Assembly (NCBI GenBank): GCA_019671135.1
Contig: JAHRHY010000010.1
Coordinates: 1,054,001 to 1,118,000 of the forward strand
Direction: 5' to 3'
Source: Linnemannia hyalina
Taxonomy: Eukaryota > Mortierellomycota > Mortierellomycetes > Mortierellales > Mortierellaceae
DNA: 64,000 bases
Positions 12,168 through 25,749 of this stretch are shown one piece after another. The position numbers and the translations under genes were made by a program. A model generated the notes under the pieces. That model made no database searches. It saw only the letters and a program-made list of their open reading frames with translations, and had not been told where the DNA came from. Within the stretch, counting starts at the first letter, position 1. Every line of letters begins with the position of its first letter.

Positions 12168-13252
12168 AGTTGTTTGTGTCTAATGTAGCGAGTTTTGTCT
12201 CGTCCTGTTGTCCAATTGAAGTGTGTATGTATGGAGTGGTGGGACGAAGGCAGCCCTGTCTCTAGACGCAGGCCTTGTGTCAACTCTGGTGCGGGTTGGT
12301 GCGAGTACGTTGATAAAGGAAGGCGTGTAGTGAGTATGTGAGAGTGAAGCGAAGCGAAGTGCGAGGGTGCTGTGTTGGTATGTATGAGAGTAGGGTTGCC
12401 AGGGGGGAGTGGGAGTGAATGGAGTGGCAGAGAGAAGGCAGATCAGAGCAAAGGGCGAGATTGGTGTGGCGAGAGAGAGGGGATGAACGAGAAGGGTGGT
12501 GCAGGAGGTGAGAGAGTTGTAAGGACGAGTGATGAGAGGTGTGAGTGATGCAATCACACAAAAGAGAAAAGAGAAAAGAGAAGAAAAGAAAAGAAAAGAA
12601 AAGAAAGAGAGAAGAGCGTGTGGTTGTGTGAGTTGTACGTTGTTGGGGTAAGGTAGAGTGTGAAAAGGAGACGCTGCTTGCTTGGTTGCTTCGTTGTGTT
12701 GTCGGACAAAAAAAATATGCAAAGCAAACATCTACAAAATCGCACATACAAAACATCTCAGGGATACACCCACATGCCATATGGCTCATCATATGGCATG
12801 GAGATGCTTGCTGAGAGAGATAGAGAGACACACACCTGGTTGCGGACAAGGTCCAGAAAGCTCATGTAGAAGGAAGAGGATGAGCACAGTCCCCCTTCCC
12901 CCACCCGGTTCCAGTTGACCGAGCACAAAGAAGACGAGAGTGGCTGAGCAAGGCACAAAAGGAACCTTGTCGCGCCCACTACCGACTCCCATCTCAAGCC
13001 TCTTCTTGACCCCAGACTGAGCCTACTTTGCTTGTGTCCCCCTGTCGATCACTCCTCCTGTCCTGTGTCTGCGTCTGTGTCTGTGTCTCTGCTTGGCTTT
13101 TTTTCAAGCATCCGCTTCGACCCGTGACATGAGTGCGGCCTTATCGCATATATTTCTCCTCTCTCTTCTCTTTCTTCTTTTTTCTTTTCCTCCACACACT
13201 CTCTCTCTCACTCATCCCTTTCCTTTTTGTCAAACTCGACATCATCACCATC
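12168..13252. other. Divergent intergenic region between TRAK-like gene and DED1
   Basis: No gene seen. It holds a GAAAA-type purine run (about 12550-12612), a perfect 11 bp hairpin (12773-12800), and a long TC/CT-rich tract (about 13145-13225) just before the DED1 start, typical of a fungal promoter. Open frames on both strands here are low-complexity Ser/Thr/His frames without family features. Confidence 0.6.
12773..12800. repeat. Perfect inverted repeat (11 bp arms, 6 bp loop)
   Basis: CATGCCATATG, loop GCTCAT, then CATATGGCATG. Every base of the arms pairs. It lies in the divergent promoter, about 450 bp upstream of the DED1 start codon and 600 bp upstream of the TRAK-like start. Confidence 0.85.
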
Positions 13253-15687
<2,435 letters not shown>

Positions 15688-16317
15688 GGAAAGAGCCAAC
15701 CTTTTCACTTTTCACTCGTCTTTGTGTTTGCTGCACTTTTTTCGGTCCGATAATGTTGCAATTATACCCATTCCGTCCTTTGCACTGCTCGGGGATCCCT
15801 GGGGTAACCTACACCGGAGCCGAACACACTTCTACTCCTGCCTTCATATGTACTACCTTTTTTTTCTAGATATTTTCATGGCGGTTGTACTATTAGTGGG
15901 TCATCTTCCTTTTTGCTTTTTTTTCTCCTTTTCAACTCTGTACAATACTCACTACGTCATGAAAGCAACTTTTCTTTTCGCTATTCGCTTTATTCGCTTT
16001 CTTGCACAATACTACAGTCATTTACTCGCAGGAGTAGCCTTTCCGAAATAAAAAATAAAAAAAAAGACCTGTAACATATCTTGTCAAACGTGCGTCGAAG
16101 TAGAGGGACCATTGGATGGGCGCCTTCGAGAGTTGCAATGTCAAAATTACTTGCTGTTCACTTTAGCCCAGTGCGACTGAGCTCCCATCAACGATGTTAC
16201 GGTACTATGTGGTTCAAATAAAGAAGGCATGGTTCAGTTACAACTTCAACTTCAAAGACAACTACGAAAGGCCATGGTCCCCTTGTTAGTGTAGAAATGA
16301 AATCCTTCTGCTATATC
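15688..16317. other. Convergent 3' region of DED1 and PEX11
   Basis: AT- and T-rich 3' untranslated sequence with AATAAA motifs at about 16047 and 16054 on the plus strand, likely polyadenylation signals. No gene seen. Confidence 0.5.
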
Positions 16318-17536
16318 TTACCCAATAAGACCAACAGCGCCATCATCCAGGTCCACATAACTGAGGCCAGATGCAGGGATGAGCATATCCAGACCATCCT
16401 GCAAAAGAACTTTGTTCAGCGCGTGTTGTTCCCTATTTTCCGAATAAAAAGTAAGCAACACATAGTAGACGTTGAGTAACAAAATCATTTTTTCGTTGCA
16501 GTTGCAGCTTCTGTACTGACTACAACCATCTTCCAGTGTCCCTTTTTTGCCGTTGATTCTTTTCACATGGTACAGATCTCAAAAACTGAGAGTGGGTGGT
16601 GGTGTGATGCGATGTGGCTTTTCCATCGTTCCTTACCTGGCCAAACCGGACAACTCAGTGCGGGAATAAGCCTTCTCAGACTCGCCACGGTGCTTGAGGC
16701 CACGGAGAGCAGCATGGCGACGGATCTGGATCTGGCGGGTCTTGTAGAGTCCCGAGATGAAGCTGAAGACAATTCCTGCAAGCCAGAACTTGTTGGCCAA
16801 CTCTGTGTATCGCTTAATCTTTGTGAACTTGTATGCTCCCGCGCCATCCAACTATTTGTATATGGTCATAGTGTAGTTGCGTAAGGTTAGATAAAGACAG
16901 CGAAGGAAAAGAATGGTGTACGCGAAAGAGTGGGAGAGTGGAGAAGGAGGAGAAGAAGGCGGGGGAGCGGACTTACAAAGATGAGGGCATCATACGACAG
17001 ATAGCCAGCATAGGCCAGCTGCTTGCCGATGGCACAGAAGCGGAGGAACTCGTCCTTGACGCCGGTGGCAATCGCAGCTGCTTCCAAATGCTCCACAGGT
17101 TTACCTATTCACGTTTTTCGTTGTAATTGTCAGTCAGTTACATGAACACAGAAAAAAAAGAATGCGCTCCTGTATTCCTGAATCCGTGTATCCGAAAACA
17201 AAGCAAGTAAAAGCATATCGTACCGAAGCGCATCACTATTGTTGTGGAAGGAAGCAAACGACAAAGAGAGGGGGTTAGAAAGGTGCCACTACTGCCATTA
17301 CATACATCTGATACAAAGTGAAAAAAAGTAAGAGCGACGGTACGTTTGCGGGAGAGGGCAAGGGTCTTTTTGAGGTTGTTGAAGCGGGCGACGGTTTCCT
17401 TGGAAGAGCCCTGTCGGAGTAAGTACCAGGCGAGGAAGCGGGAAAAGTACTGGACGGCTCTGTAAATCTTGTCACGGCCCACTGTGGTCGCCGTGAACTT
17501 GAGCCATGGCTGGACGCTGATGACTGCGTTGGACAT
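16318..17536 (-). CDS. PEX11: Peroxisomal membrane protein PEX11
   Basis: Membrane-elongating protein needed for peroxisome division. Exons on the minus strand: 17536-17344, 17104-16977, 16851-16637, 16432-16318; phases 1, 0, 2 and stop give 216 residues, close to the usual 220-250. The N-terminal amphipathic region reads TTVGRDKIYRAVQYFSRFLA, the family hallmark. The middle has the helical EHLEAAA segment. The C-terminus has the typical DGLDMLIPASGL followed by LDDGAVGLIG, the final hydrophobic segment. It lies 240 bp downstream of, and in the same direction as, the FANCE-like gene. Nothing looks broken. Confidence 0.93.
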
Positions 17537-17776
17537 GTCGAAGTAAAAAAGAAAGGGTGAGGTGATGAGAAGGGAAAAGGACAGAGGAAGGTAAGAGAGA
17601 AGAAATAGAGCAGAGTGTTTGGGCAAAAAAGAATGGTGGGAGTGATGTGCGATCCGTGCGCATCAAAATGGAAAAAGATTGAGTCTTTGCCGTCGATTCA
17701 AAGACACGAACCGAACCTGACCGCGGCCAAAGTGTACATGCACACACAACGTCCAAACAACGCGCTTTTGTTTTAT

Positions 17777-19738
17777 TCACTTGGATCGCTTCTTAATCGT
17801 CATGTCCAGCCTACTGACAAGAGCCTTGCCCTGCTTTACATCCACCCTCAACGCACAAAACTCACGAAGTCGCTGTAGATTCTCAACCTCAAGACAGTGA
17901 GGACCTTGTCGCATCGTCCACGTCAACAGTAGCTGAATAAGGACTTTGTTGGCCAAACGGACTTGCTGATCTCCTCCTCCTGTGCTCGTGCTCTGTCGCC
18001 CTGCACCCTCGCTCAAACAAGTCGGATAATACAACCTCAATATCCCAACGACATCCTCTGGCACACTCTCTACGGGTAGAGATTCGTAAGAAACTACCAG
18101 TCCTGCAACTTGCTCCCATAGAACGCCTAAAATCGCCACAAAACGAGACCAAAGTCGAGTCGGAAGTGGACAAGGAAGAGATGCCAAACCCAAGGCAGTC
18201 TGTACAGTCATGATGTGTGCTTCCGTCAGGAATACTAGTGGGATGGATCCAACAACAGACTTGCCCTTGTTCATCGGTACCTTCTCCTGTTCACTGAGCG
18301 GTTCAAAAACATGGCTACATATCAATAGACGTATTGTTGCAGTGAGTGACAGTATCTTTGTTGGATGTTTTTTTGTTTGTTTGTTTGTTGTTCGTGCACC
18401 ACGAAAGTAACTCGCGTACCTTAAAAAATGAATCAAGCTGGCTGAAGTTTGCTCCTTCAGTACTTTTTGAACCAGTTCCGAAGCCGGTTTGGAGAACTTT
18501 GTATAGTTCCGGGCAAGCGGTAAGACAACGCCATCAATGACAGCCCGTCCATGAGCCTTTCCTGCACGTAGAAGCGCGTCCAAGAGCAGTCGAGATGGTT
18601 GTGATGGCAGCTCGGACGCCTGAACAAGGCAAAGACCAAGGTGAAAGGCAGCATATAATTTAGGTTAGAGGAGACCATTGGAAAAGTTACAAGACTCATA
18701 GCTGCAGATCAATCCTACAAGTTTTTGCCCGCTGGGTTTACCTTGCGGTAGAATAGGACTCGCAGGAGGAATAGGCTTGACTGGTACGAAAGCTGTGATG
18801 CTCTTGTTGATCTGATCTTCTCGGCTTCTCCGGTTTCTTCCATACCTCGATCTCCCTGTTCTGTTTGGCTGGCCTTGTCCTGCACAAAAATCTCGTCGAT
18901 GCACAGTCGATTGAGAACCCCGTCTTCCAGATGCTCAAGGCCAAGGTCAAGGACCGCCACCTTCACCTAGAGATTGGAACATCGATGTCAGCGACTCTAT
19001 TACATAATACAGAACACAGTGTGACCATAAACAGAGCGTACCAATACTTACAAGGGATTGCTCTCGTTCAGATATAGACGTGGATGCTTCAACAAGAAGC
19101 CGAAGATCATCCCATAACAGAATAGACTGCTGGGATGTAAGAACTTGCGATAACAATGCGTCGCTGGACTCTTCCATCGCAGCGTCGTCCATCTCATCCG
19201 TGCGCAAGTCCACTTTGTCATTATCCTGACCAGAATTAGACTCTTCCGATCTGGCTCTAGCGATGTCTGACGGCCGCATACCCTCTGGTTGAACTACCTC
19301 CAGCTTTGATCGTAAAGAGGAGATGGCGGACTCAAGGTCGGCAAGGTCAACCGCCGTCATGCTACATGGAACTTCCTCACCGATAATCTGTCCAGCAGCT
19401 GGTTCTGGCGTCTTTTCCCAGTAAGATTGGGGTGCCGTATGCGCATCCACAGCAGATTCCTGCTTGTTGTCAATTCGATCCTGCTCCTTGACTTTGAGAC
19501 TAGTGGCTCGCAGCCTCTCCTTCAGTCTACGTTGCTTCAACGCTCTGAGTGCTAATTGGACGACAATATAGTAAACACGCCAAGGTGAGTGTCCCATAGC
19601 TTAGTACCAGTTGGTTCAATATATGCACAAGGTTGTTCGATGGGTACCTGAAGGGGATATGGCAGTTACAACGGGTTGCAGTGCTGGAGCAGTAACTGGA
19701 GATATCAGATCATCAGGTTGTGGTCTTGGCGGGAACAT
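17777..19738 (-). CDS. FANCE: FANCE-like protein (Fanconi anaemia core-complex subunit E)
   Basis: In animals FANCE bridges the FA core complex to FANCD2 for crosslink repair. Exons on the minus strand: 19738-19648, 19551-19052, 18966-18742, 18619-18420, 18314-17777; phases close and give 517 residues (human FANCE is 536). The start at 19738 (MFPPRPQPDD) is the first in-frame ATG of exon 1 and is provisional. The N-terminal half is charged and disordered. The C-terminal half is a helical solenoid whose landmarks run parallel to FANCE: a segment around LLWDDLRLLVEAS, then LNRLCIDEIF, SLFLLRVLFY, SRLLLDALLRAG, VVLPLARNY, LTEAHIMTVQTALGL, and the final helices LIQLLLTWTM and LQRLREFCALR. The call rests on this ordered similarity from memory, so a profile search should confirm it. 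The alternative is an unrelated HEAT-like protein. Confidence 0.6.
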
Positions 19739-21004
19739 CCACACTTGTCTACAGCTGTTCACTAACAAGTTGCCATCGATGTGTAGGTTAATTAGTGTCA
19801 AGATCTGATTGCTCAAGTTGGCGCAACAGCAAAATACGACCCAGGTTGTCAATACATACAGTCGGCCGGTCGTCGCGCGTCTGTTAATTGCTGTCTGGTG
19901 CCTTTGCCTTTGTCGTGTTCAGCCAGGATTTGTCTCCATGAATTGATCGTCTCTTTGTTCCTCCTCCGAGGATCCGACCAGGGATACTGGGGCATATTTG
20001 ACATTTGGTAGGCTCTGAAAATGATGGCAGCAATTAATTGTCAGTGAACGCAGGGAAGGTGTGTTGTGTTCATTCCATCCAGAATGAGGTTCATGTACTC
20101 TCGCTCTAGTCAAACATAGTGCAGGTTTTCTGTACCAATGGTTCCTCCTGCGGGATGGTTGAATCCAGGGACACGTAGGTGTACTTGAAGGTCAAAGGAG
20201 AGAGAATTGGGCGAAGAAGTGGCGGCAAGGGACAAGCAGGCCTTTTTTTAAAGCGACAAGTGAGTCACGTGAACGCAATTTGCGAGAAGGTGATATTATG
20301 AGAGAAACCGCTGGCGGAGTAGGCCCCTTCTCTTTCCACGATTTTTTAAATTGTGAGTGAACGGCAGACGAAAATTCATGTCGCACTGCGACTGGGGGAA
20401 CACACATACAACACACATCCCACCATACGACAATATCCATCGATCACTCCAGCTATCCATCCACCATGGCAACATACATATCCATCCAGCATCACCAGAC
20501 CATCACTCTCCAACCGACCATCTGCACCAGGACCAGAGTCGTCATTATCGCTATTTTCTCTCTTGTCGACCTACTGATGGTAGAAACAGAGATCTAGGCT
20601 GGACCAGATGAAGGGGTGGAAGAAAGGAAGGCTTCAACAGACTTTTAGCCGATTCGGAACTCATCGACTTTCAACAGCCAACGGATCGTCTTTTTGCCTC
20701 TCGGCAGTACAGAAGGGCTCAGGCAGGAGTGGTGTCCTGCTCTTGGTGCAGGACAGACAGCTATGCGACATCCATAGCTACCACAAACAGACGACTCGCC
20801 TCTACTGTGCGACACGAATCCGCAACACTCAAAAGCTTCGAAGGACGAAATCAGCTCCAGAACAGGGATCAGGATGACTACAACACCTCCCAAATCCATG
20901 GAGAAACGCTGATTCACCATCACAGGACTCTGTTCAACCAGCCACTTCAACCAAACAACCTCTAATCGACCTTTCCCCCTTTTGACTAAATCCTCTTTAG
21001 TAAA
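19739..21004. other. Divergent intergenic region between FANCE-like gene and uL2
   Basis: No convincing gene. The last 650 bp probably hold the promoter and leader of the ribosomal protein gene. A 'ctctttag' immediately before the uL2 ATG could be the acceptor of a leader intron, but I could not place its donor. Confidence 0.4.
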
Positions 21005-22341
21005 ATGGGTCGTGTCATTCGTGCTCAGCGTAAGGGTCCCGGAGGAATCTTCAAGTCGCACACTCGCCTGCGCAAGGGTGCCGCCAAGTTGCGCTCCCTC
21101 GATTTTGCCGAACGTACCGGTTACATTCGTGGAATCGTCAAGGAGGTTATCCACGACCCCGGTCGTGGCGCCCCCCTCGCCAAGGTCCAGTTCCGTGACC
21201 CCTACAGGTAATACGTTTTGTCTTATCTGTCTTTGCCTAGAGTGCAGGAACGAGTGCCATAAGCTAAGGAAGTGGTTAATGCTTACCAGGAACCGACAAC
21301 GCAATAACTGGCTCCGTCGTTACCAAGCAAGGATGCTGCTTCTGCATTACGTCAATATTTTCAAGCGGGAGACGGGATAAACACATACGTCTCAACAGAC
21401 AACAAGAAGTGGAAGGGTGGCCAAGGTCAAATTGAAATTGAAAATTGCAGGACAAACCTATGAAACGACAGTATTGGAGGCGATTACCATCATCTGTGCC
21501 AAGAAGCTTGACAGATCGACAGCATATTTCGACACCACAAGGCCGGAGCATATCAGGAGCACCATTGGCGCCATTTCACGCCAAAACGACTACCGACAAA
21601 GCAGCAATTGCACACGGAAGCTAACCTACTCGACCGTACTTTTGTTTGTCGTCTCGCACTATAGATACAAGATGCGCACTGAGACTTTCATTGCCACTGG
21701 TGAGTGCAGCTTTTTCAGCGTTTTTACTATTTGAAGTGCAATCGGAGAATAAGCATGCCCTTGACATTGCATAACCTAACATCTTACTGTCCCTTGCTTC
21801 TCCAATGATTGTAGAGGGTACCTACACTGGCCAGTTCATCTACTGCGGTAAGAAGGCTGCCTTGAGCGTTGGTAACGTTCTTCCTTTGGGCTCCATGCCC
21901 GAGGGTACCGTTGTCTGCAACGTCGAGGAGACCGTCGGTGATCGTGGTGCTCTCGCCCGTACCTCCGGAGGTTACGCCACCGTCATCGGCCACAACACCG
22001 ATGATGGCAAGACCCGCATCAAGCTCCCCTCCGGTGCCAAGAAGGTCGTCTTCTCGACTGCCCGTGCTACCGTCGGTATTGTTGCTGGAGGTGGTCGTAT
22101 TGACAAGCCCCTCTTGAAGGCCGGTCGTGCTTACCACAAGTACCGCGTCAAGCGCAACTCGTGGCCCAAGACTCGTGGTGTTGCTATGAACCCCGTCGAC
22201 CATCCCCACGGAGGAGGAAACCATCAGCACATTGGTCACGCTTCGACCATTGCCCGCGATGCCGTCCCCGGTCAGAAGTCTGGTCTCATTGCTGCCCGCC
22301 GTACCGGTTTGCTTCGCGGTTCCAAGAAGCTCAAGGAGTAA
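21005..22341 (+). CDS. RPL8: 60S ribosomal protein uL2 (L8 in animals, L2 in yeast)
   Basis: Core large-subunit protein next to the peptidyl-transferase centre. Exons 21005-21207, 21665-21699, 21815-22341; phases 2 and 1 close exactly, giving 254 residues, the normal eukaryotic length. It begins [11 protein letters not shown] and contains [16 protein letters not shown], the signature with the conserved His needed for peptidyl-transferase activity, then [12 protein letters not shown] near the end. Codon use is strongly biased to C-ending codons, as expected of a highly expressed gene. Intron 1 is long for this window (457 bp). No duplication or damage seen. Confidence 0.97.
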
Positions 22342-22366
22342 ATCATTGCTTTGCTTTTTCACCAAA

Positions 22367-22372
22367 AATAAA
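22367..22372 (+). terminator. AATAAA polyadenylation signal of uL2
   Basis: AATAAA lies 26 bp after the stop codon at 22341. Confidence 0.55.
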
Positions 22373-22513
22373 TTCACGAACCTTTTTCTGCAAAAAAAAT
22401 CTCCCATGTGCTATTATCACGAAGGAATGTTATTATAGCTACAAATGAGCCTTTGTTTGCTTAGCGCTGATCTGTTTGGATGTCGACTCGTAAAATGACG
22501 GGCAACTTCTGGA

Positions 22514-24009
22514 GGTTTTGAGGAGGCTGTTATTCGTCTCGGGTTTGTCTGATGGTTCCTGTTTTGCTGCTGCTGAGCTGTGCTGGCTGGTATGTGGCGG
22601 TGCCTCGGAGTACTTTTCGCCCGAGAACCAGGACAAGTTGAACCATCTGACACCAATGATGGACATTCCCGCCATGGTGGAGGCATTTGCGAGAACAGCA
22701 GTCGGTACCGCTGAGATCCCGAACCTGAGCCTGCCACCTGCGCAGTTGCTGCCCACAAAGTCCATGGCACCTCAGGCACCCCAACAACCACAAGAACTTC
22801 AAGAGGCTTTATGTGTGCCGACCGGTTCCATCAGCGCGGGAAGCAGCAGGAGCAGCAAGAGCAGCAGCAACTGCAAACTCACCGCCAGTGCACTTCTCCG
22901 CCTGCCCGCGGACTTTGCCGAGAACTTCAAGAAGTTTACTGGTATGCCGTAGGTCCTGTCCTCTGGCACGGTCGTCGATGATGTGCAGGCAGCGCGGGCA
23001 CAAAAGCTTGCCAGCGAGCAGTCGGCAAAGCCGGAGCTACAGCTTCGTCATTGAAAATGTAAAAGAAGTGCTCGAGGTATTCGAAGACGAGGCGGATAAG
23101 GCTGAGATTCGCGCGGGCGGTACTGGAGGCACGGCCGGGAGAGCTTCTGCAGGAGCTTAACGGCTCGGAGCGTGCCTATCTGGCGCTGTTTGCCAAGGAC
23201 CCCAAAGAGGTTGGCAAGCTGCTGGACAAGAGCTAGCCGGACATCTCCCTGGATCTGCAAGAGAACAACCCGGACGACGATTTCAAGAGCTTTGTCCACC
23301 ATTGGATGAAGCACATGTATCTCGTGTACCGAACAAGGAACTACCAACTGCCCACTGCAGAGTCTGAAGGTTAGTTTCTTAATATGCTTTGGGGACCGCT
23401 GGCTCTCATCCTTGACGCGGAGGGGGCGCTGCAGTACAAGCATGCAGAGTACAACTCGAACTCATCCGCAATTTGGAAGAACATCGATCGCAAGCGAGGC
23501 AGGCGGCAAGCCGTTGGCCAAAAGGCAGACGGCATAACCTTGGGTACTTCCACGGGACTGGATATCTGTGTCTTGGAGGCTGCGAAGAAGGATAACGGTG
23601 CACGGCTCTTGGTGACATGCTCAAGATCGCAAAGTTTGCGAAAGATATGGTCGACGTTACGCAGGCCAAGGTTCCCGAGGCAGTCCACCACCAGCTTGTC
23701 GCTTACTGTTTCTGACTTTCGGCAGGATCAATGCACCTTTACACTTTAAAGCAACGAAGTGGTCGATTTAACCAGCTGTCCTATGAGACCAGCGTCGCGT
23801 TCCCGGCAAAGTAGGATGCATTTACCGCCAGAGATATTACGACTGTTATCGTCCAGGTTATGGCCCTCCGCAAGGAGGTGGTGAGCTACTACAACAAGCT
23901 GGTGATCTGGAAGAAGGGCCACAAGGCGGCCAAGGAGTCGATTAAGCCTGTCATTCCCACCCTCCCCACGCCTGCCAGCACGCCAAAGAACTGCCCTGCC
24001 TCTGTTTAA
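22514..24009 (+). pseudogene. Broken gene of unknown, probably multicopy family
   Basis: Successive plus-strand frames read as one protein broken by stops and frameshifts. Segments: FSPENQDKLNHLTPMMDIPA (about 22620-22680), a Gln/Pro and Ser-rich stretch, then RPGELLQELNGSERAYLALF with TAG at 23234, DDDFKSFVHHWMKHMYLVYR (about 23280), LGDMLKIAKFAKDMVDVTQ (about 23610) with TGA at 23713, a segment ending AFPAK with TAG at 23812, and finally ALRKEVVSYYNKLVIWKKGH up to TAA at about 24007. The reading frame changes several times. I do not recognise the family. The C-terminal part looks alpha-helical and basic. It sits directly downstream of uL2 and opens the accessory island. Confidence 0.65.
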
Positions 24010-24740
24010 AGAACTCCTGTAAATAAAACATACTACTCTTTGTTGTTTTCTCTCCTTAAACTTGATTCTGTTTTGTGTTGGCAAGCAGCAGATATCATTG
24101 ACCATCTACATAGTCGCATGGTTGTGTGCATGGTTTGACTGGGGAAGCGACGAGTCCGCACAGTGGAGACTGTCGCATTGCGAATCAACTGCCATTGCTG
24201 TCCTGCTCTTTCCCTCCACGGCCAACAAGGGGGGTGACCAAGAGCACGGTCGCCAGTCTCGAGAGCAACACCCGAGCATCGGGTCTGTATGTTCCTTGGC
24301 AAAGCTGCTGTCGCTTGTGCGTAAGAATTTAGTCCGTGCATATCTTCTCCTCCGACTTGTTCTGTCGTTTCCCATGGTTGATGTACTGGAACAATAGGTG
24401 ACAAAGTGATATATAAACGAGAAACAGTTAACGGTCGATGCAGGGGCCCTAGGTTGATGAAACGCACGTCCTTTTCGTACCTGACAAGCCTGTTTCTGTG
24501 CCTGAATTCCGTCCGACACTTGAAGCGCCCGGAGATTGCACTGATCAGCACCCAGTCATGGTCATGGCCAGCTTGAACATCGCTCACATGAGCATCAAGG
24601 CACGCCTTGCTATGGATGCCGCGTCGGTGCAGTCAATTGTTCAGCTCTCTCTATTGTTTATTCTTACTTCGATGGGTGGGTGACTTTTTAGAGAGCTTAT
24701 AGAGCGACACGGAGTTCAATCCCCGCCACCATGCACCAAG
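24010..24740. other. Island sequence without recognised gene
   Basis: Minus-strand frames of up to 184 codons exist here (for example 24033-24587), but they lack domain features and consistent codon use. I see no supported gene. Confidence 0.4.
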
Positions 24741-24833
24741 GGGTCTTTTTGTTACATGGAGGCCTTTTTGTTACATGGGGTCTTTTTGTTACATGGGGCC
24801 CTTTTTGTTACATGGGAGCGTTTTTGTTACATG
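24741..24833. repeat. Five tandem 17-18 bp units, CTTTTTGTTACATGG core
   Basis: Five copies of a unit ending TTTTTGTTACATGG or ACATGA, separated by 3-4 variable G/C-rich bases. It is a non-coding, satellite-like array. Confidence 0.9.
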
Positions 24834-25046
24834 ATGTCATGGTGAGCCTCTGAGGACCAAGCCACTCGTCAACTCAACTGTCCCCTCCCTCGCCGCACCT
24901 CCTCCTCTTTCTCTTTCCCTCCTCCTCCTGTTTTTCATTTTTTTCTTTTATTTCCTTCTCTTTCTCTTTCACCCCCCCCACCCCCCGTTTTTTCTTTCTC
25001 TTTCTCTTTCTCCTCTCTTTCCCTCACCCCTCCTCGTCCACATTCT

Positions 25047-25138
25047 CCACTCTCAACCAGCTCCACTCTCAACCAGCTCCACTCTCAACCAGCTCCACTC
25101 TCAACCAGCTCCACTCTCATCCAGCTCCCCTCTCAACC
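25047..25138. repeat. Six tandem 16 bp units, TCCACTCTCAACCAGC
   Basis: Nearly perfect 16 bp minisatellite, the last two copies changed by single bases. It follows a long CT-rich tract (about 24900-25040). Confidence 0.9.
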
Positions 25139-25356
25139 TGTCCACATCGTCCTCGCCACCTTCACCTCTCTTTACTCTCGGCATCTTCAATCACCTTCGA
25201 ATCCTTTGCTCACCTCCTCTATTATTCGATATCGGACACACCCACAGCCCCGTAATCCCAACAAAGAAGCAAGGTAAAAAAAATGGCTCAGTCTTGGGTG
25301 GCAGCAGGCATGACGTGTGTACGGGTGTTGAGAAGTGATGGCGAGCTGGGTCCACC

Positions 25357-25749
25357 TTGGGTACAGAAGGGCCAAAGTCTATGCCGTGCGCTGGGCTGCT
25401 CTTCATATGACCTGACTGTCAGCCTCGGCTGGCGGTGGCGCTGGATTTGAGCGGGCTACTCGAACCACTCTGTAGGTACAGAAGGGCTATAGAACATGCC
25501 ATGCGCTGGGCTGCTCTTCATATGACCTCCGCCATCGGCGGTGTTGCTGGTCCTTGTAGTTTTGCTCTCCGTCAGACTCGTGGGTACTTGAGGGTGCATC
25601 GGCCCTCATGACGACCTCTCTCATTTTCTTGACATCCACTTCTCGCTGAGGGTAAGCGAGGCTTCGTGTGCATTGATGATTGTCCAACTCCGTGGGTACC
25701 GAGGGCTAAAGGACAAGCCGCGCGCTGGACTGCCCATCATATGACCTCA
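25357..25749. repeat. Three dispersed direct repeats of about 59 bp
   Basis: Copies at 25357-25415, 25471-25529 and 25691-25749 share GGGTAC, AAGGGC, GCGCTGG and TCATATGACCT in order. Copies 1 and 2 are closest, copy 3 more diverged. On the minus strand all three can be read in one register as GHMKSSPAHG or GHMMGSPARG. Confidence 0.85.

Noticed and set aside
12180..12850. Minus-strand Ser/His-rich open frames of up to 189 codons
   Set aside because: Low complexity from GA-rich promoter DNA, no start or splice context consistent with a gene, and the TRAK-like start lies just downstream.
24033..24587. 184-codon minus-strand frame
   Set aside because: No recognisable motif, and other frames are equally open. 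Kept only as unexplained island sequence.
24700..24740. GTTCAATCCCCGCCACCA, resembles a tRNA 3' end
   Set aside because: No matching acceptor stem or D arm upstream; the T stem does not pair.
24741..24833. Possible CRISPR-like array
   Set aside because: Repeat units are contiguous with only 3-4 variable bases between them, and the genome is eukaryotic; it is a minisatellite.
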